This document shows positions 35,215 through 47,174 of a stretch of DNA of 64,000 nt, piece after piece. The translations under genes were made by a program, and so were the position numbers. Under the pieces are notes generated by a model, which was not told the DNA's origin, did not search any database, and was given only the letters and a program-made list of their open reading frames with translations. Position 1 is the first letter of the stretch, and each line of letters starts with the position of its first letter. This DNA comes from Ypsolopha sequella (lineage: Eukaryota > Arthropoda > Insecta > Lepidoptera > Ypsolophidae), in contig OW203986.1 in the NCBI GenBank assembly GCA_934047225.1, positions 15,503,221 through 15,567,220 of the forward strand, given 5' to 3'.

Positions 35215-35513
35215 ATACAGGGTGTTAAAATGAAGTTGCGGAAGCCGAAAACTGGCGATAGTACTCGTCCATACTAACAACGTTTCGTGAAAAAAAAATT
35301 GAGAAATCGATAAGGAATTCAACTTTGTGAACCGGGAGGAAAAATTAAATCAGTAGTTTTATACATTTTGGTCGGGTAGCTACATATGTAACTTTTCTAT
35401 GGAACAGCTGATTTTTTGTCATGATTCGAGGGATGGCTCCATAGTAAAAGTTGTTAGTATAGACGAGTACTATCACCAGTTTCCGTCTTCCGCGACTTCA
35501 TCTTAACACTCTA
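35215..35513. mobile_element. Fold-back MITE 1 (full copy)
   Basis: The left arm 'cagggtgttaaaatgaagtt' plus 'gccgaaaactggcgatagta' is mirrored by the right arm 'tactatcaccagtttccgtc' and 'cgacttcatcttaacactct'. Arms are over 60 bp and inverted. No coding sequence. It directly abuts the next fold-back. Confidence 0.8.
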
Positions 35514-35783
35514 TACAAGGGGACTTTTTGATCATCGTCCAAATTCATACTGGTGGCTTGGTAAGTGATCAGTATCATGGATTAATAACAATTTTGTTGA
35601 AATTCGTAAAATGAAATTTCGACTCCCCATAGTGATTCACTCGGGACTGGAACTGCATTTATTTATATGGGAAGCCGAAATTTCATTTCACGAATTTCAC
35701 AAAAATTTTTACTGATCCAAGATACTGATCACTTATCAAGCCTCCAGTATGAATTTGGACGATGATCAAAAAGTCACCTTGTA
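35514..35783. mobile_element. Fold-back MITE 2 (full copy)
   Basis: Near-perfect palindrome of about 270 bp. 'tttgatcatcgtccaaattc' on the left mirrors 'gaatttggacgatgatcaaa' on the right, and 'aaatgaaatttcg' mirrors 'cgaaatttcattt' further in. Related copies lie at 44598 and 15714. Confidence 0.85.
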
Positions 35784-35906
35784 TATAAAACTAATTCGAC
35801 ACAAGTCATTATAATTCATGTGGTGTCTCTGTCTAAAAGCCATTACACCAACGTAGTCAACGTAAAAAACTTGCTGACGGGACCCGTACATTTTGTACGT
35901 CGTACA

Positions 35907-36155
35907 TAGGGTTGCCAACTCTCGAAGGTACCAACCCGGGAGATTTGAACAAATGAAACGCATCATTCATATTTGATATGACAAATCAAAATTTATTTCG
36001 TCATTAAATTATTAATTTCGCTCGCTTTATCTATTAAGTTAATGACAGTTACTTTATTTTAGAAAATCCGGAGAATTGATTGCATCCCTGGAGCTCGGGA
36101 GGTTCAACAATATTCCCGGAGTCTCCCGGGCATTCCGGGAGGGTTGGGAACCCTA
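35907..36155. mobile_element. hAT MITE with perfect 8-bp target duplication
   Basis: GTCGTACA occurs at 35899-35906 and at 36156-36163. Between them the termini TAGGGTTGCCAAC and GTTGGGAACCCTA are imperfect inverted repeats, with further inverted 'gggag' and 'cccgg' motifs inside. At 249 bp it is too short to encode transposase. Confidence 0.88.
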
Positions 36156-36539
36156 GTCGTACACTTAAAGACTTTTTGTAACTTAAAAATATCAAAATTA
36201 GCTACTTTTTAATTCTTCATTGTAATCCAATATTTAAATTAAACCACATGATAAAGCTAATTCTGGTGGCTTTAATTTAAGTTTTAGTGTTGTTTAAACT
36301 AAATTTTCTTCATTGCAAAACAGTCCTTAAATGTTAGATAGAAGCTAAGTTACTTTGGAAAAATTCAAGTTTTGATAGCAGTAAAACTAAAATTAAAGCC
36401 TTTAGAATCGGCTTTAATCTACTATCATACTATACTAGTAGAGATGGGCAGTGATAATAATCATGTTAATATCATTTTAATAAAAAACGATTAAAATGAG
36501 TAAATAACCATTAATAGCTAATTATGGATGATAGCCCAG

Positions 36540-36655
36540 CTAATATTGTTTTATAAAAGACTGTCTTACGGACGGACGGATGGACAATGGAGTCTCGCCA
36601 TAAAGGTTCCTTTTGTACCTTTCGGGTACTACGGGACCCTAAAAACGTATAATAA
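36540..36655 (-). repeat. Fragment of a common lepidopteran repeat
   Basis: On the minus strand 'agggtcccgtagtacccgaa' followed by a purine/pyrimidine 'ccgtccgtccgt' tract is the recurring style of lepidopteran repeats carrying a 'gggttccgta' motif. Only this fragment is present. Confidence 0.45.
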
Positions 36656-36780
36656 ACGTAATAGTATCTATCATTGGTAAGTTATCGGATTGACCACGGT
36701 CAAAGCTGTGCTCCATTATAAATGATATCACTCGAAAACACTTGAAACGACCGATTCTCTACGTACAACAGACTACACTA

Positions 36781-37330
36781 GAGCCACTGAGTGATGGCAC
36801 TTATGACAGCTGCATTTAGTGATGAGGTACATTTCAAATTTCGGTTAAAAATAAAAATCAAGTGTGAGTTTACTCAACATTAGACACGTCATTCAACATT
36901 CATCATAATGATACAAAAGGAAAATGTGCCAAAACCAGTGGCGTAGCTATCGGAGAGCTATGCGGTGTAGTGCCCCGGAGCCCCCAAGAGATGTTTAAAC
37001 ATCTAAATCGAAAAAAGTATTTTACTATCATTTATTTTCGTTTAGTTTAACTTCGTCATTGTTTTGTTTTTGATTAAATATTATTGCGTAACTTGGCGAC
37101 CTCAAACACGACCTATAAAAAACGAGAAACTTTTTAAAAAAAAATTATTTGTTTCTATACGAATTCTGTTGCACAATAAAGCAACATTCAAATCGAAAAA
37201 TAATAACCGAAACAAGTAATACATCACTATCAACAATGAAGTATTACATTTTATAATTCACACTTGCTTATACATAATTACGATACTTTCTAGCCATTTA
37301 AACGTCATAGGCGCCATCACTCAGTGGCTC
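36781..37330. mobile_element. Tc1/mariner-type MITE (TA duplication)
   Basis: Perfect 18-bp termini GAGCCACTGAGTGATGGC / GCCATCACTCAGTGGCTC extend to about 28 bp with three mismatches. TA flanks lie at 36779-36780 and 37331-37332. The 550-bp interior has no transposase. Confidence 0.85.
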
Positions 37331-37332
37331 TA

Positions 37333-38145
37333 CTGTACACTTAGGCAAACGTGACGTCATGAGTTAACTGACCTAATTATAGGTAGTATTAACTACCGAG
37401 TCAAGAAAGTATCGGGAATTGGTCAATGAAACAAAAAATTCATTGTATCGCCTTCAAAGTCGGTGTCGCCAATGACTGGCCACTACCATAGAGTTCTTAT
37501 TATTTTTATATTCTAAATTTAAAGTGTGTGCCATAATTGAGAGACTGTAAAATATGTTATTTTTCTGGTTTTTTAGTTTAGTTGATAAAAATTATACTTT
37601 CAAAGGAAAATAACATATTTCCTTGCGTCCTGGTGTCCTCAGATAGTTAGTCTGTCAAGCGAGTTATGGTAACGCACTTTTGGTGGGGAAAAATTAAATC
37701 GACAGTATTGCACCACTGAAGTATACTCTGTTACCCCAAAATTAACAATCTTGACATTTATGTAAGTTGACTAAAGTCAACCTAACTAAAGTAAACCGAT
37801 ATCCAAATTTATACGGGTGGCTTTGTAGAATGCGGTATAAAGCGAAGAAATCGATTCAATGACCCTTTCTGTGAAAAACAAAGTATAAAAGTCTAAAGTT
37901 AAGTCAAAAGTCTCGAATTTGGCTAGATAACGGGTCATTGCTGTTTTAAAAAACAAGAGAGAAAAAAACAACACATATTTTATTTTTTTAAACAAAAAAC
38001 GAGTTTCTTTAAGGTTGATGCGACGGATCACAGTGCCAAACGTTCTTCATTTTTCTAAAAAAAAAATTACCTTCTAGTAAATAATAACCAAATATATATA
38101 GATAATAAAGTATCAAACTTAGTCAAACCGTCAAACCTAACTTAC
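37333..38145. other. Probable intron sequence downstream of the 38146 exon
   Basis: AT-rich, no repeats with clear termini and no coding signal on either strand. Confidence 0.35.
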
Positions 38146-38256
38146 CAACTTTTCCAAAGCTTGCATTTTTTCCATTTCATAACGCTGGAACCTTGATTTC
38201 TCTTCATCGTACGCACTCAACATGCACCTCACATCGCTGGGCACAGTTTTAGGCAT
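38146..38256 (-). CDS. First coding exon of an unidentified host gene (37 codons)
   Basis: On the minus strand an ATG at 38256 opens a 37-codon frame ending exactly at a consensus donor (TTG|GTAAGT). An in-frame TGA lies upstream, so the ATG is a credible start. The peptide begins MPKTVPSDVRCMLSAYDEEK and continues SRFQRYEMEKMQALEKL. It is acidic/basic mixed and helix-favouring, like the start of a coiled-coil protein. The exon ends in phase 0, so it cannot join directly to 11117-11184. No repeat signature overlaps it. The gene is not identified; it might lie within, or downstream of, the PDZ gene on the same strand. Confidence 0.6.
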
Positions 38257-38495
38257 GATGGTCAACAAATTCAGTTTATTTCATTAATTTTAATTCGTAA
38301 ATGAATTCAACAAGAGAGCCAAAGACAAGTTTAATGACAGGTGACAGTATTTATTTTTTGTTGCTATATGAATATTTTACCACTAAGTTCTTGACAAGAT
38401 CGGCTTGACAGACTTTCAAAATAATACACTTACGCCTACGAAAACTTATTATCATTCGTAGACTTACGCCAACGAATAACCCAAACACCAAAAGA

Positions 38496-38889
38496 ATTTT
38501 TTCAATACAAGTGCTCGTAAAGGCTCACTTTTTATGCATCAAAACCGAACAGAAAGTCGATTATTTTGCCCTAGGGCTTTATTATTTTTTTATTTTTATT
38601 TATTTACAATGGTTGGCTAAGCTACAACCTTTTCTGTGTACCATAATTGTAATACTTTTTTTTCCACTGTTTAACGGCTCTGGATACAGTCCTTTTGAGC
38701 CAATCATAATTTAAAGTCCACAAGATTATATTTGTTTTATTTCCTCACACTATGCATTGAAAAACGTAGTATGATACACGGGCGTAAGAGCAATAAATTA
38801 CTCGGTTACGTTTAAAACACTCGCTACGCTCGTGTTTTAAATCGTCCTAGTAGTTTATTCCTTTTAGCCCTTGTAGCATAAACTACTAT
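38496..38889 (+). repeat. Dispersed repeat R-C, copy 2 (full)
   Basis: Full-length relative of 31206 and 47175. The 3' third (about 38779-38874) is an imperfect palindrome: 'cgggcgtaagagcaataaat' is mirrored by 'gtttattccttttagccctt'. Inverted 'ttttttcaat' and 'attgaaaaa' motifs bound the 5' two thirds, suggesting a compound of two elements. Confidence 0.8.
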
Positions 38890-39515
38890 AAACGCATTTT
38901 CTGGAAATAAAATAAGTATAAGTACTTATGTATCATACATTATACGGATTATACCGTGGAAATGAATTAATATTTTCACGTTTCCCTACTAGTTTTGAAA
39001 AGCTAAATTTGACTATGAATTTTTTATGGGTAAGGCGGCCATTTTCTTTTTTAATGGCCATTTTTGCCACGAATTATTTTATTTAATATTTTTTTCACGT
39101 TTTATATTATCAAAAATTCCTAGGTTATGAAGTCAGAAAAACCGTTCCATAACAAATAAATATGTATGTATTTCAAGTTTCAAAATAAAAACACGTTGTG
39201 AAAGATACAGACAAACATCACTTATTTTATTACAGTGATTAAAATAATTATTGCATGTAATCGACGCGGTATTTTCAATATCCTTCCCAGATTATTGAGC
39301 ATCGTGAAATATATAACATTGATATTGCATGTCAGTATATTGAAGCAACAAAATTACTGAAATGAATAATCGTGAATGAATAAACGAATAAACAAGTAAA
39401 ATTTAAGATACTTAAAATACTTATCTATATAATACAAGTGATACTTACACGTTACACGTTCTATTACTTACACATTGTTGTTTCTAAACTTAAGGCATAT
39501 AATAATAGGTCTTTA

Positions 39516-39760
39516 CCTATGAAATTGCTGAAATGTTCTAACAGATTCATGAGTTCATAATTCCTGTAATTCAATAGCTATTTCAATTATTTGTTTTTTG
39601 TTTGAAAGTTAATTTCAAGGTTTTATATCTACGTACTAAATTTTGTTTTTATTTCCAGTTCAATTATAAAAATTAAATCTTCAAAAACAGTTCGTCCTAA
39701 ATGCCATCCATTTCCATGATAAGATTCGTATTAGTTTTTTCAAATGACACTTTTCAAAAC
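39516..39760 (+). repeat. Dispersed repeat R-D, copy 2
   Basis: Plus-strand counterpart of 32956-33197; see landmarks there. Confidence 0.7.
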
Positions 39761-39794
39761 TTTAAATAATGTTGCTGTTAGCTTGATGTTGTCT

Positions 39795-40115
39795 CATTCA
39801 TTCAGCCTTTCCAGGACTTTGCCAGTCCCGGCGGTCATCCTGGAAGAATTGCCCATACTCACACACGTGAGCGCTGTGCCGGAACCCTCGCACCAGTGAC
39901 GCCGCTGAACGTCACCAGTCTGTTCCATATAAGGCCCAGCTTTTAGGGATGGATATACCGCCATCCATCAGTCCCAGGCATGGTGGGCCTCCTGGTTTTT
40001 TGCCTGCGAGCTGTACTCTTACTCTCCCCCGAATTACTTCGAGGGGGTCTCCAAGTAAGATGGTAGTACCTCCACAATCGAGCCCGGCATCAGCTCTACC
40101 ACCTACAAACATCAT
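39795..40115. other. GC-rich block of unknown nature
   Basis: Markedly GC-richer than its flanks, with sharp edges. Frames are open on both strands (minus 39912-40115, plus 39949-40182) but neither shows a domain or splice context. Could be an insertion of a GC-rich retroelement piece or a regulatory block. Confidence 0.3.
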
Positions 40116-43100
40116 ATTAACATCCAGTATATGTTTTTATAACATATTATATAGGAGGGATTTCCAGTGCCTTACTGAGTAAAAAACACCTAAAAGATGT
40201 TAAAAAAATTAACCGGTAATAACGTTATTCAAAAAAATTTTCAAGTACTATATTTTTACACACATCATATTTTCCATTCATTATAATATTGTAAACTACC
40301 CAGTAACAGATCGCCCCGTGCTATATCTCATCGCGAAATATTTTACGGGGTATGTAATCCATATAAATCTTAAAGCAAGGACCTGGGCAGCTGTAGCCGG
40401 CAAACTGGCATTAAATTACATAAAATTTCTTAATGATGCTTGATATAGTGTAAGAGTACTGTTAAATACGTGAATGCAGTGGCTGTCGTAAATAATGGCT
40501 GTGCCGCGACTTGCGTGGGATCGTTAAAAATAACGAGATAATAAATATTTGATTCGCAACGGGCGCGGCCATGCCCGATACCAGTCGATATGAGTCCCGT
40601 TAACGCCCCACGTGCGCAGACGCAAGGGGCACATTTCGCGGAACCGATGAAGCCTACAGCGCCCTCCGAGTCGCCGACACACAACCAGTTACTAAATGAC
40701 CAAGAAAACCAACGATTAACTCCAACTAGGCTCTGGACAAAAAAATAATTACGAAACAGTTATGAGGATGTACGATTGCATCTGTCTCGGATTTATCGCA
40801 TAGAGGTGCAGCCAGCGCTGGATAAAATATTATGTTGGGACGCGTAGACATCGTGACATTCCCAGCCCTCCCACTTAATTACATACTGACGCCTACCTCT
40901 CGAGGGGTAGGCAGAGACTGAGACTACAAATCCTTATCTGATAAGAGCCTGACACACCCAACAATTCCACCACATTCATTAATCAAGTCATAAAAGAGCT
41001 CATCTATTGCGGTTGCTTTTGGATTGGCCTGTCAGTAAAAGGAAAAATTGGTCGACACACTCATATAGGTCCTTTTTTCTTACTCACTCATCAATCTTCT
41101 ATATAAGACTGAACATAATAACTTTACAGATTTATACTAGCACCGTCAAGTAGGTACAACCTACAAACCAAACAATCGATGATGTAATAAATCAGAAATC
41201 TAATGGACAGACAGAAGCCATTTCGAAAATGAAAATCCCGGAAAACCTAACGCCGCTGTCTCATAAAGTTCTCAACATTCGTGACGACGACGTGAGAAGT
41301 TTCGGACTCTCTTGACACCCATTCAGTTTATGTGAAGCCGTTTCCCGATATTGTCCACGACATGAAAGCCATTCAAATGAACTTTATGCCCAGTATGTAT
41401 CATTGTTAATAGAAACATAAAAATAAGCGGGTCAAGAGAACATCAATAAGTATATAAGTGGATGAGAAGAGCGTGCGAACAGGGTCGGCTTTCATTGTCA
41501 CACTCGCAGAAATCGCACTTATACTGGTCTATGTTTGCTTTATTTATGTACATATTACATATAAATAGCTCATCAATATCAAGGCGATCTGCCTCTCACA
41601 CGATGCAATCAGCCTGTCCAACGGTTTTAATTAAACAAAAACGAAGACAGCTTAGCTTGCGGTTGTCAGAAGGATAATGTCAATTAATGAACATAACGCT
41701 GCGATATTCACGATTCACGCTTTATGGAAATAAATTAGCCATGGAGATGATATGCCTGTTTTGAATTGAAATTAATAATAGATTAGACCGCGATGTCGCA
41801 ACACTTAGCGTGGGCGCTAAAATATGTAGAGCCGATCGGAGTTTCATGCCGCCGATACGTATGCTGTGATCGATGCCAGCGACCATCTCAGCCGGGAGAA
41901 AGTACGGGCACAAATAAACTTAATAACAGTATTAGTGGAGTTGTGTGTGTATTGGATTGAAGAGACAGCCTCCAGGTTGCAGGGCCGATCGCCGCCCGAG
42001 GCCGGCATACCGTTACCGCGACCGCAGCAAACCCGCGACAGACGCTGCAACCTACTTGATTATTTCTTACACATGTGAAGGTGATAAATGATAATTATAA
42101 ATCAAACAGATCGTGGTATTAAACTTTTTGCCTATTAGGGGTAACGTTGTTCAATCAAAGCAGCACGTTTAGCAACCATAATTGGGTGTCAAATCAACGT
42201 CGAAATATGTCGATAATTAAAACTCGACCTTTAGTTTACCAACATTCGACGCGGCCTTTGAGATTGATCGCGCTTTTTCAACATCTCGGCCGGTCAAGAG
42301 GCAAGCTATCGCTAAATACGCTTTGCACGTAAATCTCTAGAATACTCGTACTTGGCTTACACTAAAGCAGTTGAGTATATGAACCCGTTACACTACGGCC
42401 ATATACTTCGGCTTCGCGCTGACAATATGTCCACAATGACTTGCTATTCAGGCGGAGTTCGAGACAAAAACTAGCACTAATAGATTACATGCATCGAGCA
42501 CGCCCAACCGCATTCTAGAACAAGTCAACATTGTATTCCAGCACTAACGATCAATTATAATAAACCTATCCATTACTCGATCGATCGAAAGCACTGAAAG
42601 TCCGTATCGCACTGGTAATGGCCTGTATTCGTTATTGTATTGGTCATGTTTTCTCTTTCAAAGATTCTGGGTCACATCGTGAACATTACTGTGTTATCTC
42701 GAACGGTATGCGAAGAGAAAAAGGATTGATTGGATGGGATATCGTATGAAATACGCGTGGACATATTGTGGAGCATATATGCCGCACTGTGGATGGACTC
42801 TGCGCCGCTTTGCGGAACACTGCGTGGCACGTGGCTGCGCATTGCGGTAATTAATGCCTGCATACTGTTACATTGTTTGTTATTATTCCGCCATCCTCTG
42901 TTTACACACACCATATTTATAATAACAAAGGCGTCCAAAGTTCATTCACATTTACCAAAAATAAGAACAGTATTAGTGTTACTTTTCAATTAGGGTAAAA
43001 TATAATTCGAAGTGTGGAGATAATATGAAATAAATACCAAGGAAACACCACACTTTCACTTAAATTAATAAGTACGAATTCAAACTCAATACTCGAATAC

Positions 43101-43850
43101 TTAACACAGATATGAATGTAGGTACATTTATGTGTTACATTGGCAAATAACACTTGGTCGGCAACTGTTGCCGGCTGCAACCGAATCATTTTACAGTTAT
43201 TTCTCGTGTGTCTTTAGCAGTAGCAATTAGAAATGTCAAATACCACATTCCGTAGTTTTTGACCATTTTCACACGGCATGCGGCAATGAGTGCGTCAAAG
43301 GAGGCCGAGAGTATTAATTATCAGCTAATGGATTTAGTAGAGAAATTCTAGATGTGCCATTTTTATAAACAAGTAAAATAAGATACTAAAAAGATATATT
43401 ACCCACACTAGCTATTAACATTAATAGCATCTGACACAAAAAATGCGGTACAAATTGAAACAAATTGCTTATGTGCAATACTCGTACAGACACATACAAA
43501 CTTTTATTTCGTAAGTACAATAATAAACAGCGTAATAAACATTTATGCGTACGAGTGTACATAGCGTCACAAATGAAGCGGCTAGGGTCGAACACCGCGG
43601 CGGTTGATGAAGCCGACTGTCATCAAACAGTTATAGGGATCCGCAGGCGAAGGACCTAAATCATCCTAAAGCCCTTTCCTATTATTTAGTTAATATTATA
43701 AATAAGAAGGTTGATTTGCTAGTTAAGAAAGTTTGCTAGCGTAATAAAATAACACTGCAAAAATCAATAGATCGCGATAAATAAAGAACTTGTGTGGGAT
43801 AACAATTACATACATTATTGATTCTAAATTACAGAAATACGTTATTGGTA
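40116..43850. other. Unique-looking low-repeat region
   Basis: The longest stretch with little repeat content. At 40878-40990 there is a scrap of the 'ctcgaggggtaggcagagac' lepidopteran repeat (R-E). GC-richer patches at 40550-40680, 41780-42060 and 42780-42850 have no recognised coding pattern. It could hold regulatory sequence or non-coding exons of a long gene; nothing in the sequence decides this. Confidence 0.4.
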
Positions 43851-43856
43851 TTGATT

Positions 43857-44001
43857 CGGCATAACACGTCTTAACTTATTTGACAGGACTAACTTTATTT
43901 TAAGCGTCCTGTCTTTTTCTTTCTTTATTGAAAAGACAAGGACAGAACGGTTAAATTAAGTTTAGTCCTGTCAAATGAGTTAAGATGTGCTTCACCGAAT
44001 C
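43857..44001. mobile_element. Hairpin MITE (about 145 bp)
   Basis: 'aacacgtcttaacttatttg' and 'acaggactaa' on the left are mirrored by 'ttagtcctgtcaaatgagtt' and 'aagatgtgctt' on the right. Inner 'cctgtctttttc' pairs with 'gaaaagacaagg'. No coding capacity. Confidence 0.75.
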
Positions 44002-44597
44002 GGGACCAATATATCGGTAATTTTTTAAGTTCAACTTTAATAGGAAAAGTATTGAAACTTCTTGAAAGCTTCACTTTTATAAAATTTTGAATTCTAGATG
44101 ATTGAGGCCTTAATTTAAAAATACATATGTGCAGAATAAACATATTTCAGGCTTGATTTGCATACTTACTTTACTAGAGATGGAGGGTTGGAGGTCGGAA
44201 GAATCGGTGTATGATTAAAAGATAAAAATATTAGTAACAAAATGGAAAAATAAAGAATTGGTTAACTAACCGATTGGTGAGAATTCACACGTAAAACCAC
44301 AAAATGTAATTGTACAGTGCTTATACTAGTTAATATTGTGTAAGTGATTGATTATGCTTTTTGTTTACGGAACCTACAACGTGTGAACAGGACCCGGCTT
44401 GACCAGTTTTTGCCGACATGAATCTTCATAAGAAATCATTATTACCAACGCTACATTGCTTCAATATGTTGCCATATATCATCAGGGTCGGTCAAGTGTG
44501 AAGCATAATATGCAAAAGAAAATTCCGTTGGTATTTTTTTAAATAAATTCCCAGCATTCCATTTGCTTCCACGTTTTTATGTCAACGATGATAGCAA

Positions 44598-44847
44598 TAC
44601 AAGGTGACATTAATTTATGTAGCCAAATTCATACTGAAGACGTGGTAAGCGCTCAGCATCGAGGTTCGATGAACTTTTTTTCATGTACTGAAACAATCGC
44701 TACACTACAATCGCAAGCCCAGTCCCGAATCAATTTCGAATGGGAGGTCAGAAATGTTTTTAGCAAAAAGTGTTATTGATCCTTGATACTGAACATTTAC
44801 CAAGCCTTCCGTATGAATTTGGCTTCATAAATTAATATCATCTTGTA
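44598..44847. mobile_element. Fold-back MITE 2 family, copy
   Basis: 'tacaaggtgacattaattta' at the left is mirrored by 'taaattaatatcatcttgta' at the right; 'ccaaattcatactgaagacg' by 'ccttccgtatgaatttgg'. Same family as 35514. Confidence 0.8.
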
Positions 44848-44932
44848 TAAATTCTAAAATTTTAATAAAAGAAATTGCAAATGTCTCATAAACAAAAACT
44901 CTTTTGTTGCAGGAACGTATATTCCCAAAATC

Positions 44933-45481
44933 TATACAGTTGTGGAAGCCGAAAACAAGCGATAGTACTCGTCCATACGAACAACTTTTACTATAGAGTC
45001 AATCATCGACCGCGAAAAAAAATCAGCTCTTCCATAGAAAATTTACATAGCTACCCGACCAAAATGTTTGAAACTATAGATTTGTTCTCTATTTCTTACA
45101 ATACAATATAGCTTTATTGTCACACCACAAAAGAAAAATAATACAATTAATTGAACATAAAAATACGAGTACAAAGGGTAAGTACAAATAGGCGGTCTTA
45201 TCGCTTAAAGCGATCTCTTCCAGGCACAACCTTTAGGTGTAAAAAATACATTAAGATTACTGAAGAGGTTGTGTACAATTTTACATGTAAAATAAGGTAT
45301 ATAAAGTAGAAGCCAAATTATATAAATAATAATACATACTTATACATATACCTACATATATAAATAATTATTTCAAAGATAATAAATTTATTCTTAATTA
45401 TTTTTCACCGAAAGTTGTTCTTATAGACGAGTACTATCGCCAGTTTTCGGCTTCCGCAACTTCATCTTAACACTCTGTATA
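44933..45481. mobile_element. Fold-back MITE 1 family, interrupted by a LINE fragment
   Basis: The left arm 'gccgaaaacaagcgatagta' and right arm 'tactatcgccagttttcggc' are those of 35215, ending 'cttaacactctgtat'. The middle is split by the LINE piece at about 45099-45400. Confidence 0.75.
45099..45400 (-). mobile_element. RTE-like LINE 3' end, inserted in a MITE
   Basis: On the minus strand 'gcctggaagagatcgcttta' then 'agcgataagaccgcc' and a 'acaataaagcta' tail match the 3' end style of lepidopteran RTE-type LINEs. A possible short target duplication (ttctta) flanks it. 5'-truncated; edges approximate. Confidence 0.55.
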
Positions 45482-45483
45482 TC

Positions 45484-45620
45484 TATAAAAAAGAAGTAAC
45501 TGATCCATCAACGCCCAGATCAAACGGCTGGACCTAGGAACATGAAATTTGTACTGAATTACATAGACATCCACTAGAAGGGATTTTAGGAATTTCCCGG
45601 GAGAAATGGGATCTACACGA
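45484..45620 (+). mobile_element. Possible Helitron-like fragment
   Basis: 'cggctggacctaggaacatg' and 'aatttcccgggagaaat' resemble the body of lepidopteran non-autonomous Helitrons. No clean terminus. Confidence 0.3.
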
Positions 45621-45769
45621 GCAATGCCGCGGAGCTTCCGAGTTTCAAATAAATTTAAACCTCTCCGCATAGTTGTCCAAAAAGTTTCCTCAGTTTTGTT
45701 TAATAATACATTTGGTAATTTTGTAAGCCCTCATCGAAGGTCCTCCGTTTCTAAGGGACTAGCACACAT

Positions 45770-46185
45770 AGAGTGGTGCACACATTGGTGGATATAGTGG
45801 GGGGGCCCATGAGGGCCATTGCCCCCCCCCCCAAACCTACAGGAATTCCATACATTTGTCTAAACTTTTCGATTTGATTAGGGTGCATAATCACATACTG
45901 CACTTTACACAGCATAGGTATAATATTACATACGGCTTGAACACTCACGTGTGATTGTTTTTGATTATATGCCAACGTTTCACCGATACAATTTCGGCAT
46001 TATCAAGTGGAGTGTCGTTCTTAGGACGTCGACGCGGCGTTCATCGTCGTTGTCAAACGGGCACTGGCAAATAAGGTACCATAGGTTTGCTAAAAGCGCC
46101 TCAAAGCCCTAAAACCTTTTTTTACTTTGTGACAAACATTGTCAGAATAGCCCCCCCTAATCAAATCATAGATCCGCCCTTGCGT
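45770..46185. mobile_element. Poly-C/poly-G ended MITE-like element
   Basis: 'gtggatatagtggggggg' and a C-run at 45822-45832 on the left; 'ccccccctaatcaaatcata' and 'gatccgcccttgcg' on the right. The ends are partly inverted in the style of elements ending in a 'gggcggatc' motif. The interior is non-coding. Confidence 0.4.
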
Positions 46186-47174
46186 GTACACACAATACCT
46201 GTAATATATCTTCGATATTATAATGATTGACAACTGCGCCGGAGTGGCGAGCACAAAGATATGTACGTATATTACGTATAGTGATGGACTTTCTATTTCG
46301 TGGTCAGACGCTGTGCAGGCGCCCGCGCCAATACGATGCTCTCGTGGAAACTGTGCACTGATTCAATATAATATACATCTGTACATGTGCATATAGTTGT
46401 ATGTAATAAGTAAGAGTCAAGAAACATGTATTGTGTAAATTATTTGCTAACGACTTGATGGGTCCACCTATAAAAAATACATAAAATATCTACCAGTAAA
46501 ATAATTTTAAATATTTTAAACAAAAAAGCCATTAAGTATATGTATAATTGTGGTGAATAAACATTATAAATTCAATTGTTCTAGCGATAAAACTCTTATT
46601 TAAACCTACATAACGAGTATTTAGCAATACTAAATTTGGATAGAGATATTATTATCCAGTAAATGAGCCGGAACATACATATATACTCACGCCTGTTTCC
46701 CAAAGGGGTAGACAGAGACTATACTCGTTCGCCTGAGCCGAAAAAAAATGTAAAATCTGGAAAAGTGGAGGAACAGCACCGATTTGAAAAATTCCGCTTT
46801 TCACGAGTTCCCTAGAACCTCAGAAACCGAAAATAAGACATTTAGGGGGTTTGACCCCCCAAAAGTGCCTCAAAAAGTAGCTGGTATTTAAAACATGATA
46901 GGATTTGAAAATTTTTGTTCGTTTTATTCGCTTGTTTCTGTAAGAATATGCTACTAAGAAAAATTTAATTATTCTGTAATATAGAGGTGTACGTAAATAA
47001 AAGAGGAAAACCAAATACAATGTTCCCAAAATTGCAGAAATCCGATTTAAATAGTACGGCATCTTCGGTATGCGGAAGTGAATTCGCACTTGTGCGCTTT
47101 TTGCATTACTTGTATACACCGAAACCTGAATTATGCTCGTATACCAGGCCACGCAATATGTTTTGCGAAAAAAA
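46186..47174. other. No gene; R-E repeat scrap at 46673-46730
   Basis: 'tactcacgcctgtttcccaa' at about 46684 is the R-E repeat also seen at 40878, 50078 and 58928. The rest is AT-rich. The 133-codon minus-strand frame at 46820-47221 runs into repeat R-C and has no domain. Confidence 0.4.
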
